From assembly GCA_964648365.1 (NCBI GenBank), contig CAZYLK010000072.1, forward strand, positions 1-27,338: 27,338 nucleotides of DNA, given 5' to 3'. Shown piece after piece: positions 8,650 through 16,748 of the stretch (positions within the stretch are counted from its first letter, which is position 1; each line of letters begins with the position of its first letter). Origin of the DNA: SURF-32 sp964648365. Its GTDB lineage: Bacteria > Planctomycetota > Phycisphaerae > UBA1845. Below the pieces are notes generated by a model. That model had not been told where the DNA came from. It did not search any database and saw nothing but the letters and a program-made list of their open reading frames with translations. A program made the position numbers and the translations under genes.

Positions 8650-8814
8650 TTTGAAGGGTGTCGCCGGCAGCGCGAAGCGCCGGGCTTTGCGGCGTCGACG
8701 ATCGGGGCTGCTTCGGGAGGTGAGACTGCGGTGGCGCCAGGACTACTGAGGCAGAGTGAGCGCGGCGGCATGGGGACGGCGAGGGCGTGCCGGCCGAGTC
8801 ATCGGCCCGGCGGG

Positions 8815-9207
8815 CTATTCGTCCTCGTCCGGGTCTGAGCCGGTGCCGCCGAAGGTCTCCGGCCCGCAGGCCGTGTTGATGTGGTGGGCCTGATCGGCGA
8901 CCTTTCGATATCCGAGGTAGTGGATCACCTCGAAGACCTCGGACCAGCTCGGAAACGGGCGGTCGTTGACCCGCTTGTACTCGTCCATGGCCTTGACGAA
9001 CTCCAGCAGGTCGCCGGCCATGCGGCCTTCCTCCGCCTCGCGGCGGAGGTCTCCCAGCCGGCGCCCCGGACCGCGGCGGCGGTCCATGCCGCTGCGCCGG
9101 TCACCTACCCCGCGGCGGTCGCCGGCTCGGCGGTCCGCCTGGGTTCGGCGGTCGGTCTCCACGGCCGCGGACGCCTGGCACGAATCGGTTTCCAGTGGCT
9201 CGGACAT
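8815..9207 (-). CDS. Small Arg/Asp-rich hypothetical protein
   Basis: A 130-aa protein in two parts. Residues about 18-57 are low-complexity repeats built on DRR (DRRTQADRRAGDRRGVGDRR), highly charged and probably disordered. Residues about 65-105 (DLLEFVKAMDEYKRVNDRPF followed by PSWSEVFEVIHYLGYRKVA) look like a small folded helical domain. The end is acidic (GSDPDEDE). There is no membrane segment or signal peptide. I do not recognise a named family. The ordered second half argues that it is a real gene. It lies downstream of the acidic gene at 9289-9609 on the same strand, 81 bases away, so the two may be co-transcribed. Confidence 0.65.
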   Translation of the reverse strand: MSEPLETDSCQASAAVETDRRTQADRRAGDRRGVGDRRSGMDRRRGPGRRLGDLRREAEEGRMAGDLLEFVKAMDEYKRVNDRPFPSWSEVFEVIHYLGYRKVADQAHHINTACGPETFGGTGSDPDEDE

Positions 9208-9288
9208 CGCCAGACCGATCGACCGTTGCGGGGCGCGTCTGAAGGATCGCCGCCTTATCGGGCATCGGCGCCGGCGGTTCGGCGGGGT

Positions 9289-9609
9289 TTATTCAAACTC
9301 CTCGTCGCCGTCCTCGTCGTCGTCGAGGTCGTCGTCGAAGTCGTCGTCATAATCATCGTCGTCGTATTCGTCGTCGTCGTCGTCGAAGAAGTCGTCGTCG
9401 CCTTCCTCTTCATCCTCGTCGCGCGCGGCGGTCAGGAGCCCGGCGCCTCCGAAGCCGCCCGCTCCACCGCCGAGCGCGCCGCCCGCACCCGGCAGCGACA
9501 CGTTCCATCCGGCGGCCCGGGCCATCAGGCCCGTCGGCCGCATCGCCACGCGGCGCCCGTCTTGAGGATCCCATCTGTTCATCTCGATCGTGGTCTTGTC
9601 ACTGGCCAT
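9289..9609 (-). CDS. Small protein with extreme poly-aspartate tail
   Basis: A 106-aa protein. GGAG nine bases before ATG 9609 supports the start. The N-terminal 25 residues (SDKTTIEMNRWDPQDGRRVA) look ordered; a glycine/alanine-rich linker follows. From about residue 64 to the end nearly every residue is Asp or Glu, with a few Tyr and Phe. The tail is encoded by a GTC/ATC triplet microsatellite on the plus strand (about 9300-9420), so its length may vary between strains by slippage. No known domain is recognised. A cation-binding or charge-buffering role is possible but is only a guess. Confidence 0.6.
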   Translation of the reverse strand: MASDKTTIEMNRWDPQDGRRVAMRPTGLMARAAGWNVSLPGAGGALGGGAGGFGGAGLLTAARDEDEEEGDDDFFDDDDDEYDDDDYDDDFDDDLDDDEDGDEEFE

Positions 9610-9960
9610 CGTGCGTTACTCCGACATCGCCGCGGTGCGACATCCGCAAGGCGAAACCGTGCCTTCCCGGCGCCTACGCCAGGTTTTCTTCGGCGAAGTT
9701 CGGCCTGCAACCTTACCGCGTGCGGCGCGAAATTCGGACGAAGTTTAGGGTCGCGCGCTGCGCGGTCAAGCGCCGGTGCGCCACCCCCTCGGGGGTTTTG
9801 AGCAATTCGCCGGTAGGTGTCAAGGAGGCGCTGCGGACCGCCGGAACGCATCCCTCCGGCGCCCGCCCGGTAACCGCGCGAAACCGATCGACCGAGTCCG
9901 CATGGCCTGCGCCGGTTCGCGCCGACCAGCAGACTCTCTGCGGGCGACCCAGGGCGCCGG
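9610..9960. other. Gene-free interval with two hairpins
   Basis: No convincing gene is visible in these 351 bases; open frames here lack family features. Two structures are present: CCCCC/GGGGG followed by TTTT on the plus strand at 9784-9799, and a 7-bp stem CGCCGGA/TCCGGCG with a 9-base loop at 9839-9861. Promoter elements for the minus-strand gene starting at 9609 would be expected near 9640-9720, but I cannot pick one out. Confidence 0.5.
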
Positions 9961-11541
9961 CTAGGCCCGCGCCGGCACGCGCCGGTTGAGGATCAGGGCC
10001 AGGATCGCGGAGACGAAACACAGTCCGGCGGCAATGACGAACGCTGCGAAGTAACTGCCGGTGGCCTGCTTCGCGGTATTACCCGCGGCGACGCCGAGCA
10101 CGCCGGCCACCCCGTATGACGTGAACACCCAGCCGTAATTGGCGCCGAAGTTCTTCGCTCCGAACAGGTCGGCCGTCAGCGACGGGAACAGGGCGAAGTT
10201 GCCGCCGAAGTTGAACCCGATGCACGCGGCGCCGACCGCCAGTTGCCATTCCGAGCGCAGCGTCACCAGCAGCAGCATCATGACGCCCTGGAACAGGAAC
10301 ATGGCCGTCATGGCCGGGGCGCGCCCGATGCGGTCGGAAAGCAGCCCCCAGAGCACGCGCCCCGCCGCGTTGAACAGCGCCAGCACGCCCACGGCGGTGG
10401 CGCCTTTGAGCATCAGGTCTGCACGAGCCGCATCACTGAGCGTCGCCGAATCGGCCGCCGCCGCGACAAGCTGGTCGCCCGCGAACGGCTTGAGAATGCC
10501 GATGACCATCAGCCCCGCCATGGCCCCGCTGAAGAACATCAGCCACAGCACATAAAACTTCGGCGTTCGCAGGAGCTGTTGCCAGCTTGCGTCGGCGACG
10601 GCGCTCCGTGCCGGCGCGGCCGTGGTCGGCGGGTTCCGAAGCATCATGGCGCCGATGAATACGACCACCGCGGCGATGAGGGCATGGACCGTAAAGAAGC
10701 GGGTAATGCCGTACTGCTCGATGAACCCGACGGCGCCGAAGACCGTCTTGCCGGAAAACAGATACGCTCCCAGCCCGAAGCCCGCCACCGCGATGCCGGA
10801 AACCAGCCCCTTCTGATTCGGGAACCACTTCACCAGCGCCGCAATCGGGCAGACGTAGGCGTACCCTACGCCGATGCCGGCGAGCAGCCCTACGGTGGCC
10901 CAGAGCAGAAAGACGCGGTCCTCCAGGGTGTCCGAGACGTAGGTGTTGCCGAGCGTCATTCCCACTACGACCGCGACCGTGACGATGCCGTGGGGCACGT
11001 AGCGCAATACGGGATACTCCTCCCGGCTGACGCCCTTAAAGAGGGCGTCGAACAGCAGCAGAACCACAACCACCGCGCTGCCCATCAGCAGTGCGTGGCA
11101 GACGTAGAACGTGATCTTGTGGTTCATCTGCCCGGCGATCAGGAACCCGCAGCCCAGCAGCAACCCGCCGAGCGCGGCCGTGAATCGCGGCCCCTTGATA
11201 TCCTGCAACCGCCCGGCGAAGACCATGGCCGTGGCGAACGACAGCAGGCAGATGGCGAACGCGTAGTTGAGCAGGCCCCTTCGCGAGGCGCTGACCGCGC
11301 CGCGCTCGGCCGCGTCTTCGACGATCAGGACGTCCGCCGGCAGCACGTCCAGTTGCGCCGCCTCCGCCCGGGTCATCAGGGCCGGCCAGAGGTGTTGCTC
11401 CAGCGGCTGCCAGAAGACGCTGTAGCCGTAGATGGTTCCGAGAATAAGCTGCACGAGGATCGCGCCGGTGAGGACAAGATACCGGTCGGCGGAGGAACGG
11501 GTCACGGCCAGGGTGGGGGCGGTGGTGGAAGCGGTGGACAT
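9961..11541 (-). CDS. OFA-family major facilitator transporter (oxalate/formate antiporter-like)
   Basis: A 526-aa inner-membrane protein with about 12 hydrophobic helices. The first helix carries the OFA-family signature GTIYGYSVFWQPLE. A loop insertion of about 40 residues (EQHLWPALMTRAEAAQLDVL onward) separates it from helix 2, longer than usual. Other markers are GRLQDIKGPRF after helix 2, KWFPNQKGLVSGIAVAGFGLGA, and GRVLWGLLSDRIGRAPAM in the second half. OFA members exchange small carboxylates such as oxalate, formate, pyruvate or lactate, and the substrate here is unknown. The frame extends to a GTG at 11559, but GGAG nine bases before ATG 11541 makes that start more likely. No metabolic partner gene is adjacent. 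Confidence 0.88.
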   Translation of the reverse strand: MSTASTTAPTLAVTRSSADRYLVLTGAILVQLILGTIYGYSVFWQPLEQHLWPALMTRAEAAQLDVLPADVLIVEDAAERGAVSASRRGLLNYAFAICLLSFATAMVFAGRLQDIKGPRFTAALGGLLLGCGFLIAGQMNHKITFYVCHALLMGSAVVVVLLLFDALFKGVSREEYPVLRYVPHGIVTVAVVVGMTLGNTYVSDTLEDRVFLLWATVGLLAGIGVGYAYVCPIAALVKWFPNQKGLVSGIAVAGFGLGAYLFSGKTVFGAVGFIEQYGITRFFTVHALIAAVVVFIGAMMLRNPPTTAAPARSAVADASWQQLLRTPKFYVLWLMFFSGAMAGLMVIGILKPFAGDQLVAAAADSATLSDAARADLMLKGATAVGVLALFNAAGRVLWGLLSDRIGRAPAMTAMFLFQGVMMLLLVTLRSEWQLAVGAACIGFNFGGNFALFPSLTADLFGAKNFGANYGWVFTSYGVAGVLGVAAGNTAKQATGSYFAAFVIAAGLCFVSAILALILNRRVPARA

Positions 11542-11820
11542 GCGTTCGGACTCCTGCACTGGGAGGTGGGCGGGCGGCGGCGCAGAACCCGGCGCGCAAA
11601 CCGACCGCGCGCAGCGAACGCCGCCGGCCGCGACCGACGGGCACGCTGACTCTGCCGATCAGGGGAAGCAAGTCTTGTGCCATCGGATGGGGTGAGAACG
11701 GGGTCATCGAGACCCGCGCGGACCGCCAGCCAATGTGGCGCCGAGCGAAGGTGCGGGCGGCGGGCGCGGCCTCGCCCTGCGGCGAGCCCACGCGCGGACC
11801 TCGCGTTGCGCCGTCAGCGC

Positions 11821-13836
11821 CTACTTCGCCGGCTGCCCGACCCAGATCGGGCTGGACCAGATCCACTCGCCGTCCTGCTGCTCGATGCGGGCGTAGTAGT
11901 AATCGCCCGCCCGTGCCGGGTCCGGGTCGGTCCACTGCAGCGTGGCCAGCAGCCCTTCGCCGGGGACGCTGATGACGGGGACGTTGTTCTTGACGATGGT
12001 CACGCGCGCGATCGGCGCGTCGCCGAGGACGCTCACGGAAAGCGTGCGCTCCATGTCGGGCGTGGTCAGCGGGGCGACCGATCCCATCTTCACGCTGCCC
12101 ATGTGAAACCGCAGCACGGCCCGGCAGCCGGTCGTGGCATAGACGCGGCGGGCGCGGATCGCTTCCCAGATGGCGTCGCGCGACAGGTCTCGTGCGTACA
12201 CGGCCGCCAGCCCGGCACGCCGATCCGGCGAACCCAGACCGGGATGCCCGTCGTGCGAATCGCCCGATCCTATGAATCCCAGGCGGTGCCCGCGGGCCAG
12301 CGCCGACTGCACCATGCCCGATGCGACCGGTGAATAAATGCAGCGCGGATGGCCCATCGCCTCGGAGACGCCATGCACCGAACAGATTTCTACGACCGGC
12401 TCAAAGGACGGGTCATGGTACTTCCAGAACACCGGGATCGGCCCCCCCCCGGTATGATGCGGAATCGTGACGCAGTCTTTGCCGGCCAGCAGCTTCCACA
12501 GTTCGAGCGGATGGTCGCTGCGCTCGTCCTGCCAGGCGAAAACCTCCGCGTCCTTCTCATAGCGAAACAGCACGTGTCGATGGCCGAACGTCCAGTTGGT
12601 CCATTCATAGCCGGGAAATGTGATGAATCTCCCTTTCTCGTTGAACCGGCTCGTCACCTCCAGAATGTGCCGCCACGTCTTCGGATCGGTATCCAGCGGG
12701 CGGTAGCCCCAGTGGTCGTGATCCGTCAGCGAGGCGAAGTCCAGCCGGGCCACGTCGCGGGCGTAGCCGTATATGTCTTCCGGGATGGCCGTGCCGTCGC
12801 TGACGTTGGAGTGAATCTGCACGTCGCCCCACAACAGCGACAAGGCCGGTTCCGCCGCGGATGCGATCGTGGGGTTGGTCCGCGCCGACGCCAGCCGATC
12901 GGCGGCGTCTGCGGCGGAAATGCGCACCACGCCCGCTGACCTGGCCGTAACGGGCACGCGGATCGCGCCCCGATCACTCGGACCAAACGATACCCGCGGC
13001 GGGAGTTCCGCCTCGCCCTCCGCGCATTCCAGCAAGATCGTCCCGACGTACGACTCGACGCGGTTGAACGTGCGATCGACCGCCGCCACGCTGATCTCGA
13101 ACGGTTCGCCCGCGACCGCCTGCGACGGCGCGAACGTCAGCAGGGCCGTTGCGTTTCGCGCGACGACCTCGAACGACGCCTGCGTCTCCAGCGGCGTAAA
13201 GAACGCGTCGCCGTCGCCGTCCACCTTGAAAAAGAACCGCTCACCGCGTTCGGCATAGGCGTCGCTGCGTCCTCGGGCCGACGGGTGCTTCCCGCCGGAG
13301 GTATCTCCGTAGGTGATCGCGACCGTGTCGCCCGGTTCGAGCCGGCCGCCGTCGGGAACGCGCACGAGCACGACCCGATTCTGCGGGACGGCATCAACCG
13401 TCAGGGGCAGCCCGTCGCGTGAGCAGCGCACCGTCGTGTAACCGGGTGATTCAGGATCGGAGTCCTGCGGCGGCGCCCACTGCCAGAACTGCGACACCGA
13501 CATGCTGATGCCGCCGCCAGCCGCGATGCCGGGCGCAGCGGCGGTAAACGTGTACTCGATGGTCACCGGCGAGGAGACCTCGACGCTCGCCGGTTTGACC
13601 GTCACCGATCCCTTGCCGTCGGCGGCGGATGGCCGGTACGCGGATTCGTCCGGCAGGATGACTCTCGGTTCGGGGTCCGGCTCATCGGCGGCCGGCTGCG
13701 AATCCTGCCCCCTGATTGCGGGGGGGGGTGGCGTGGGAGAGACCTCCGCCGCGCCTACCGTCACTGTTGCGGTAAGCGCCGCCACCAGCAGCGTAAGCCC
13801 GCACACGCGCAGGGACAGCGGTTTGTGAAACGTCAC
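11821..13836 (-). CDS. Secreted DUF3604 (PHP-like) metal-dependent hydrolase candidate
   Basis: A protein of about 671 aa. The frame opens at 14178 but overlaps cysK and crosses a repeat, so I place the start at GTG 13836. There the protein begins with a typical signal peptide (basic FHKPLSLR, then LTLLVAALTATVTVGAA). Ig-like beta-rich segments follow. The catalytic part then shows WGDVQIHSNVSDG, DFASLTDHDHWG, FPGYEWTN, TIPHHTGGG and GFIGSGDSHDGHPG, whose His and Asp residues resemble the metal site of PHP-domain phosphoesterases. This order matches DUF3604 (PF12228), common and often amplified in planctomycetes. A periplasmic hydrolase role is inferred; the substrate is unknown. No ribosome-binding site is evident before the GTG. 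Confidence 0.82.
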   Translation of the reverse strand: MTFHKPLSLRVCGLTLLVAALTATVTVGAAEVSPTPPPPAIRGQDSQPAADEPDPEPRVILPDESAYRPSAADGKGSVTVKPASVEVSSPVTIEYTFTAAAPGIAAGGGISMSVSQFWQWAPPQDSDPESPGYTTVRCSRDGLPLTVDAVPQNRVVLVRVPDGGRLEPGDTVAITYGDTSGGKHPSARGRSDAYAERGERFFFKVDGDGDAFFTPLETQASFEVVARNATALLTFAPSQAVAGEPFEISVAAVDRTFNRVESYVGTILLECAEGEAELPPRVSFGPSDRGAIRVPVTARSAGVVRISAADAADRLASARTNPTIASAAEPALSLLWGDVQIHSNVSDGTAIPEDIYGYARDVARLDFASLTDHDHWGYRPLDTDPKTWRHILEVTSRFNEKGRFITFPGYEWTNWTFGHRHVLFRYEKDAEVFAWQDERSDHPLELWKLLAGKDCVTIPHHTGGGPIPVFWKYHDPSFEPVVEICSVHGVSEAMGHPRCIYSPVASGMVQSALARGHRLGFIGSGDSHDGHPGLGSPDRRAGLAAVYARDLSRDAIWEAIRARRVYATTGCRAVLRFHMGSVKMGSVAPLTTPDMERTLSVSVLGDAPIARVTIVKNNVPVISVPGEGLLATLQWTDPDPARAGDYYYARIEQQDGEWIWSSPIWVGQPAK

Positions 13837-13846
13837 AGGCTTGCCG

Positions 13847-13971
13847 GTGCCACTGCTCTTGAGCAGTGCAGCCGACGGATGCACCGAACTTCGAATCGAA
13901 ACCCGGCCACTCGGTTCGTTCGAGGGAAACCCGCGGCGCAGTCGCGAACCACTGCTCAAGAGCAGTGGCAC
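13847..13971. repeat. Inverted 22-bp palindromic repeats flanking 81 bases
   Basis: The 22 bases at 13847-13868 (GTGCCACTGCTCTTGAGCAG, then TG) are the exact reverse complement of 13950-13971. Each arm is itself a near-perfect palindrome centred on CTCTTGAG or CTCAAGAG. The pair occupies the gap between the DUF3604 start and the cysK stop. It shares the GTGCCAC/GTGGCAC edge with other repeats in the window (370, 17796, 17848). Confidence 0.9.
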
Positions 13972-14000
13972 GTCGCTCGCCGCAGAGTGCGGACCGCCCA

Positions 14001-14945
14001 TCACGGCTGGGCAAACAGCGGCGTGGACATGTAACGCTCTCCCGCGCTGGGCAGCACGACGACGATCATCCTGCCCTTGTTTTCCGGCATCCGGGCCACC
14101 TTGTCCGCGGCCGCCAGCGCTGCGCCGGAAGATATGCCGCACAGGATTCCCTCCTCCCGGGCCGCCCGCTTCGCCCAACTGAACGCCTCGTCATTGCTGA
14201 CCAGCACCGTCTCGTCCACCATGTCCAGGTTGAGCACTTCCGGCACGAAACCCGCCCCGATGCCCTGCACCATGTGCTTGCCCGGCTGCACGGGCCGGCC
14301 CTGCTTGGTCTGCGTGATGACCGGTGAGTTTTCCGGCTCGATGGCGTAGCACTTGAAGCTCGCTTTGCGCGACTTGATCACCTCGCCCACGCCGGTGATC
14401 GTGCCGCCGGTGCCCACGCCGGAGACGAGGATGTCCGCTTTTCCGTCCGTGTCCTGCCAGATTTCCTCTGCGGTCGTCCGCCGGTGGACCTCCGGGTTGG
14501 CCGGGTTGCGGAACTGCTGTGGCATGTAGGAGTTCGGCGATTCGGCGTTGAGCTTCTCCGCGGCCGCCACCGCCCCCTTCATGCCGTCCGCCGCGGGCGT
14601 CAGCACGATGTTTGCCCCCAGCAGGCGCAGCACGTTCCGCCGCTCCATCGACATGCTCTCCGGCATCGTCAGCGTCAGCTTGTATCCCTTGGCCGCGCAG
14701 ACAAACGCCAGGGCGATCCCCGTATTGCCGGAGGTCGGCTCGACGATCAGCGTCTGCGGCGTGATCTTCCCCTCCCGCTCGCCCGCCTCGATCATGGCGA
14801 CGCCGATGCGGTCCTTGACGCTGGAAAGGGGGTTGTTGAACTCCAGCTTGGCGTAGACGGGCGCCGGCGCGCTGATGATCCGCTGAATCCGCACCAGCGG
14901 CGTGCGGCCGATCGACTGCGTAACGCTTTCGAACAACTGTCCCAT
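14001..14945 (-). CDS. cysK: Cysteine synthase A (O-acetylserine sulfhydrylase)
   Basis: A 314-aa cytoplasmic enzyme of normal length that makes L-cysteine from O-acetylserine and sulfide using pyridoxal phosphate. The PLP lysine is in NPLSSVKDRIG (K44). The substrate-binding loop is EPTSGNTGIALA at about 69-80, and the phosphate-binding glycine loop is GVGTGGTITGVG at about 176-187. GISSGAA near the C terminus is also conserved. The N-terminal SVTQSIGRTPLVRI is typical of CysK rather than cystathionine beta-synthase or CysM. GGAG about eight bases before ATG 14945 supports the start. No cysE or sulfate-assimilation gene is nearby, so it appears to be a single-gene unit. Confidence 0.95.
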   Translation of the reverse strand: MGQLFESVTQSIGRTPLVRIQRIISAPAPVYAKLEFNNPLSSVKDRIGVAMIEAGEREGKITPQTLIVEPTSGNTGIALAFVCAAKGYKLTLTMPESMSMERRNVLRLLGANIVLTPAADGMKGAVAAAEKLNAESPNSYMPQQFRNPANPEVHRRTTAEEIWQDTDGKADILVSGVGTGGTITGVGEVIKSRKASFKCYAIEPENSPVITQTKQGRPVQPGKHMVQGIGAGFVPEVLNLDMVDETVLVSNDEAFSWAKRAAREEGILCGISSGAALAAADKVARMPENKGRMIVVVLPSAGERYMSTPLFAQP

Positions 14946-15333
14946 TGCGGGATCTCCAAAATTGCAACAAAGACGGTCACGAACGGATACAGTGCGACAT
15001 CATTCGATACGGCCACATTGCTGCTAAGCGGGCCGCCGCGGCGTCACCGGCCGGTCGGCGCCGCCGCGATCACGGCCGTGATGGCCCGTACCGACCTCTC
15101 GCTCGGTTCGACGCGCACTCGCCGTGCCGCTTCAGAACAAGCGTATCCGCTGCGCCGGCGTTCGGCAATGAACGCTCGATGACTCGATCACGCACGATGC
15201 CCAGCGATCCAGGCGGGATGATCGCGACGCGCATGTTCAGAGCCCCGGCATTCATGCGGGGGTTTGAGGCGTGCGTCGCGCGAACTCCTTGCTTTGCGCT
15301 GCGTCATTTCCATCCTGGAGCCCATATGAGCCG

Positions 15334-15423
15334 CAACGCGGGCTTTAAAGGCGGGGCTCTGACATGCGGTGCGCTGAGCCGCGGGGCTTCGACATGCGGG
15401 GCGCCGACACGGCGGGCGCCGAC
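15334..15423. repeat. 15-bp tandem array, six units, next to the cheB stop codon
   Basis: Six consecutive 15-base units start at 15334, 15349, 15364, 15379, 15394 and 15409, with consensus ATGCGGGGCGCCGAC (complement GTCGGCGCCCCGCAT). They differ by several substitutions but contain no indels. The array ends eight bases before the cheB stop codon. The rest of the 485-base cysK-cheB gap (14946-15333) shows no gene or strong signal I can support. Confidence 0.8.
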
Positions 15424-15430
15424 CGCGGCG

Positions 15431-16483
15431 CTACGCCGGCTGGAGCGACACCGCTTCCGCCAGACACGTCGGGATGTCGCTGAGCGACACGACGCGGTCG
15501 ATGCAACCCGTGTCGAAGGCGGCTTTGGGCATGCCGTAAACAATGCTCGTGGCCTGATCCTGGGCGAAGGTGCGGGCGCCGGCTTCTTTCAGGCGTTTGA
15601 CGCCCGCCGCGCCGTCGAAACCCATGCCCGTCATCACGAGTGCGACGGCGTGGCTGCCGGCCGCGGCCGCGACCGACTCGAACAGGACGTCCACCGACGG
15701 GCGGAAGCCGGAGACTTTCGGACCCATCTCGACCGACAGGTGCAGCCGGTCGCCGCGACGCATCAGACGCAGATGCCGGTCGCCGGCGGCGATGTAGACG
15801 TGGTTCGCACGAACCTCGGCCAGGTTGCGGGCCTCGACGACCGTCAGCCTGCATGTTTCGTTGAGCCGCGTTGCGAACGGGCCGGTAAAGTCCGGCGGCA
15901 TGTGCTGGGCGATCAGGATCGGCGGGAAGCTCGCCGGGAATGCCGGCATCATGCGATGCAGGGTGGCCGGCCCGCCGGCGCTGATGCCGATGGCGATCAC
16001 CGCGGCGGGGTCAAACGCGCCGACCGGGTGCGCCGCCGTCACCCGCGCCGGCGCCGCAGCCAGGGTGCGCCGGTTCGCGGCGTGGGCTGCCTTCACCGCC
16101 TCGACCACCGCCGCGCGGAAAGACTGCAGCGTGGAAGATTTGTCGCCCAGCGGCTTGGCGACGCATTCCACCGCGCCCAGTTCCAGCGCCTTGAGCGTGG
16201 TGGCCGTGCCCTTCTGCGTCCGGGTCGAGACCATGACGACCGGCAGCGGGCACTCCTTCATCACCGTCGCCAGGACGTCCAGCCCGTCCATGCCGGGCAT
16301 CTCCACGTCAAGCGTGATCACGTCCGGGCGAAGCTCACGGATTTTCTTGAGTGCATCGAGGCCGTTCTGAGCGGTGCCGAGCACGTCGATCCCGTCCTCG
16401 CCGGCCAGGCCGCTCTTCAGCGCGCTGCGCATAAAGACCGAGTCGTCGATAACGAGTACGCGAATGCCGCCGGTCGCGCTCAT
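15431..16483 (-). CDS. cheB: Chemotaxis-type protein-glutamate methylesterase CheB
   Basis: A 350-aa cytoplasmic two-domain protein. The receiver domain (about 7-123) has acidic pocket residues D13 and D14, the phospho-acceptor D59 (TLDVEMPGMDG), S86 and K110. After a linker, the methylesterase domain carries the expected triad: S168 in GISAGGP (usually GxSxGG), H194 in AQHMPP and D290 in MTGMGFDG. CheB removes methyl groups from chemoreceptor glutamates and deamidates glutamines when phosphorylated by CheA. No cheR, cheA or receptor gene is present in the window. It may therefore belong to a dispersed chemotaxis set or an alternative signalling pathway. It is divergent from the MarR-GNAT gene. 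Confidence 0.94.
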   Translation of the reverse strand: MSATGGIRVLVIDDSVFMRSALKSGLAGEDGIDVLGTAQNGLDALKKIRELRPDVITLDVEMPGMDGLDVLATVMKECPLPVVMVSTRTQKGTATTLKALELGAVECVAKPLGDKSSTLQSFRAAVVEAVKAAHAANRRTLAAAPARVTAAHPVGAFDPAAVIAIGISAGGPATLHRMMPAFPASFPPILIAQHMPPDFTGPFATRLNETCRLTVVEARNLAEVRANHVYIAAGDRHLRLMRRGDRLHLSVEMGPKVSGFRPSVDVLFESVAAAAGSHAVALVMTGMGFDGAAGVKRLKEAGARTFAQDQATSIVYGMPKAAFDTGCIDRVVSLSDIPTCLAEAVSLQPA

Positions 16484-16712
16484 AGGTGGATCATCCCGCT
16501 GCCGGCGGCGCGATTGCCATGACGCCGCCGCCTCACCGATGTATCGGAACGCCGATCCGCCGCGGCGCGGCCGGGGAGAGATGATCGGACCTTCCCCCGC
16601 GGCTCCTGCGAGAACCCGTGCGGGCCCGACGCTGAGCGGCGCGCTGGTGCCTTTCCGGGGAATCGACCGCGCAATGGGTAGCAGAGTTCCGCCACGAGCG
16701 CATTCTCACTTA

Positions 16713-16742
16713 GTTGACTTTGGCAACAAAACCGCTAGCCTC
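16713..16742 (+). promoter_or_regulatory. Promoter with embedded MarR-type operator, probably leaderless
   Basis: A -35-like TTGACT (16714-16719) and a weak -10-like TAGCCT (16736-16741) are 16 bases apart. The -35 lies inside the imperfect inverted repeat GTTGACTTTGGCAAC (16713-16727), the kind of site MarR-family proteins bind. The start codon at 16749 is only seven bases after the -10, so the transcript would have little or no leader. Confidence 0.5.
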
Positions 16743-16748
16743 CCCCGC

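Noticed and set aside
9784..9799. Rho-independent terminator CCCCC/GGGGG-TTTT
   Set aside because: It would act only on the plus strand, where no gene lies upstream, and the loop is only two to four bases.
13837..14178. N-terminal extension of the DUF3604 protein
   Set aside because: The extension overlaps cysK and is encoded by repeat DNA; a normal signal peptide begins at the internal GTG 13836.
14945..16522. A 525-residue plus-strand open frame across cheB
   Set aside because: It lies antisense to cheB, which has an intact receiver and catalytic triad, and it includes the 15-bp array.
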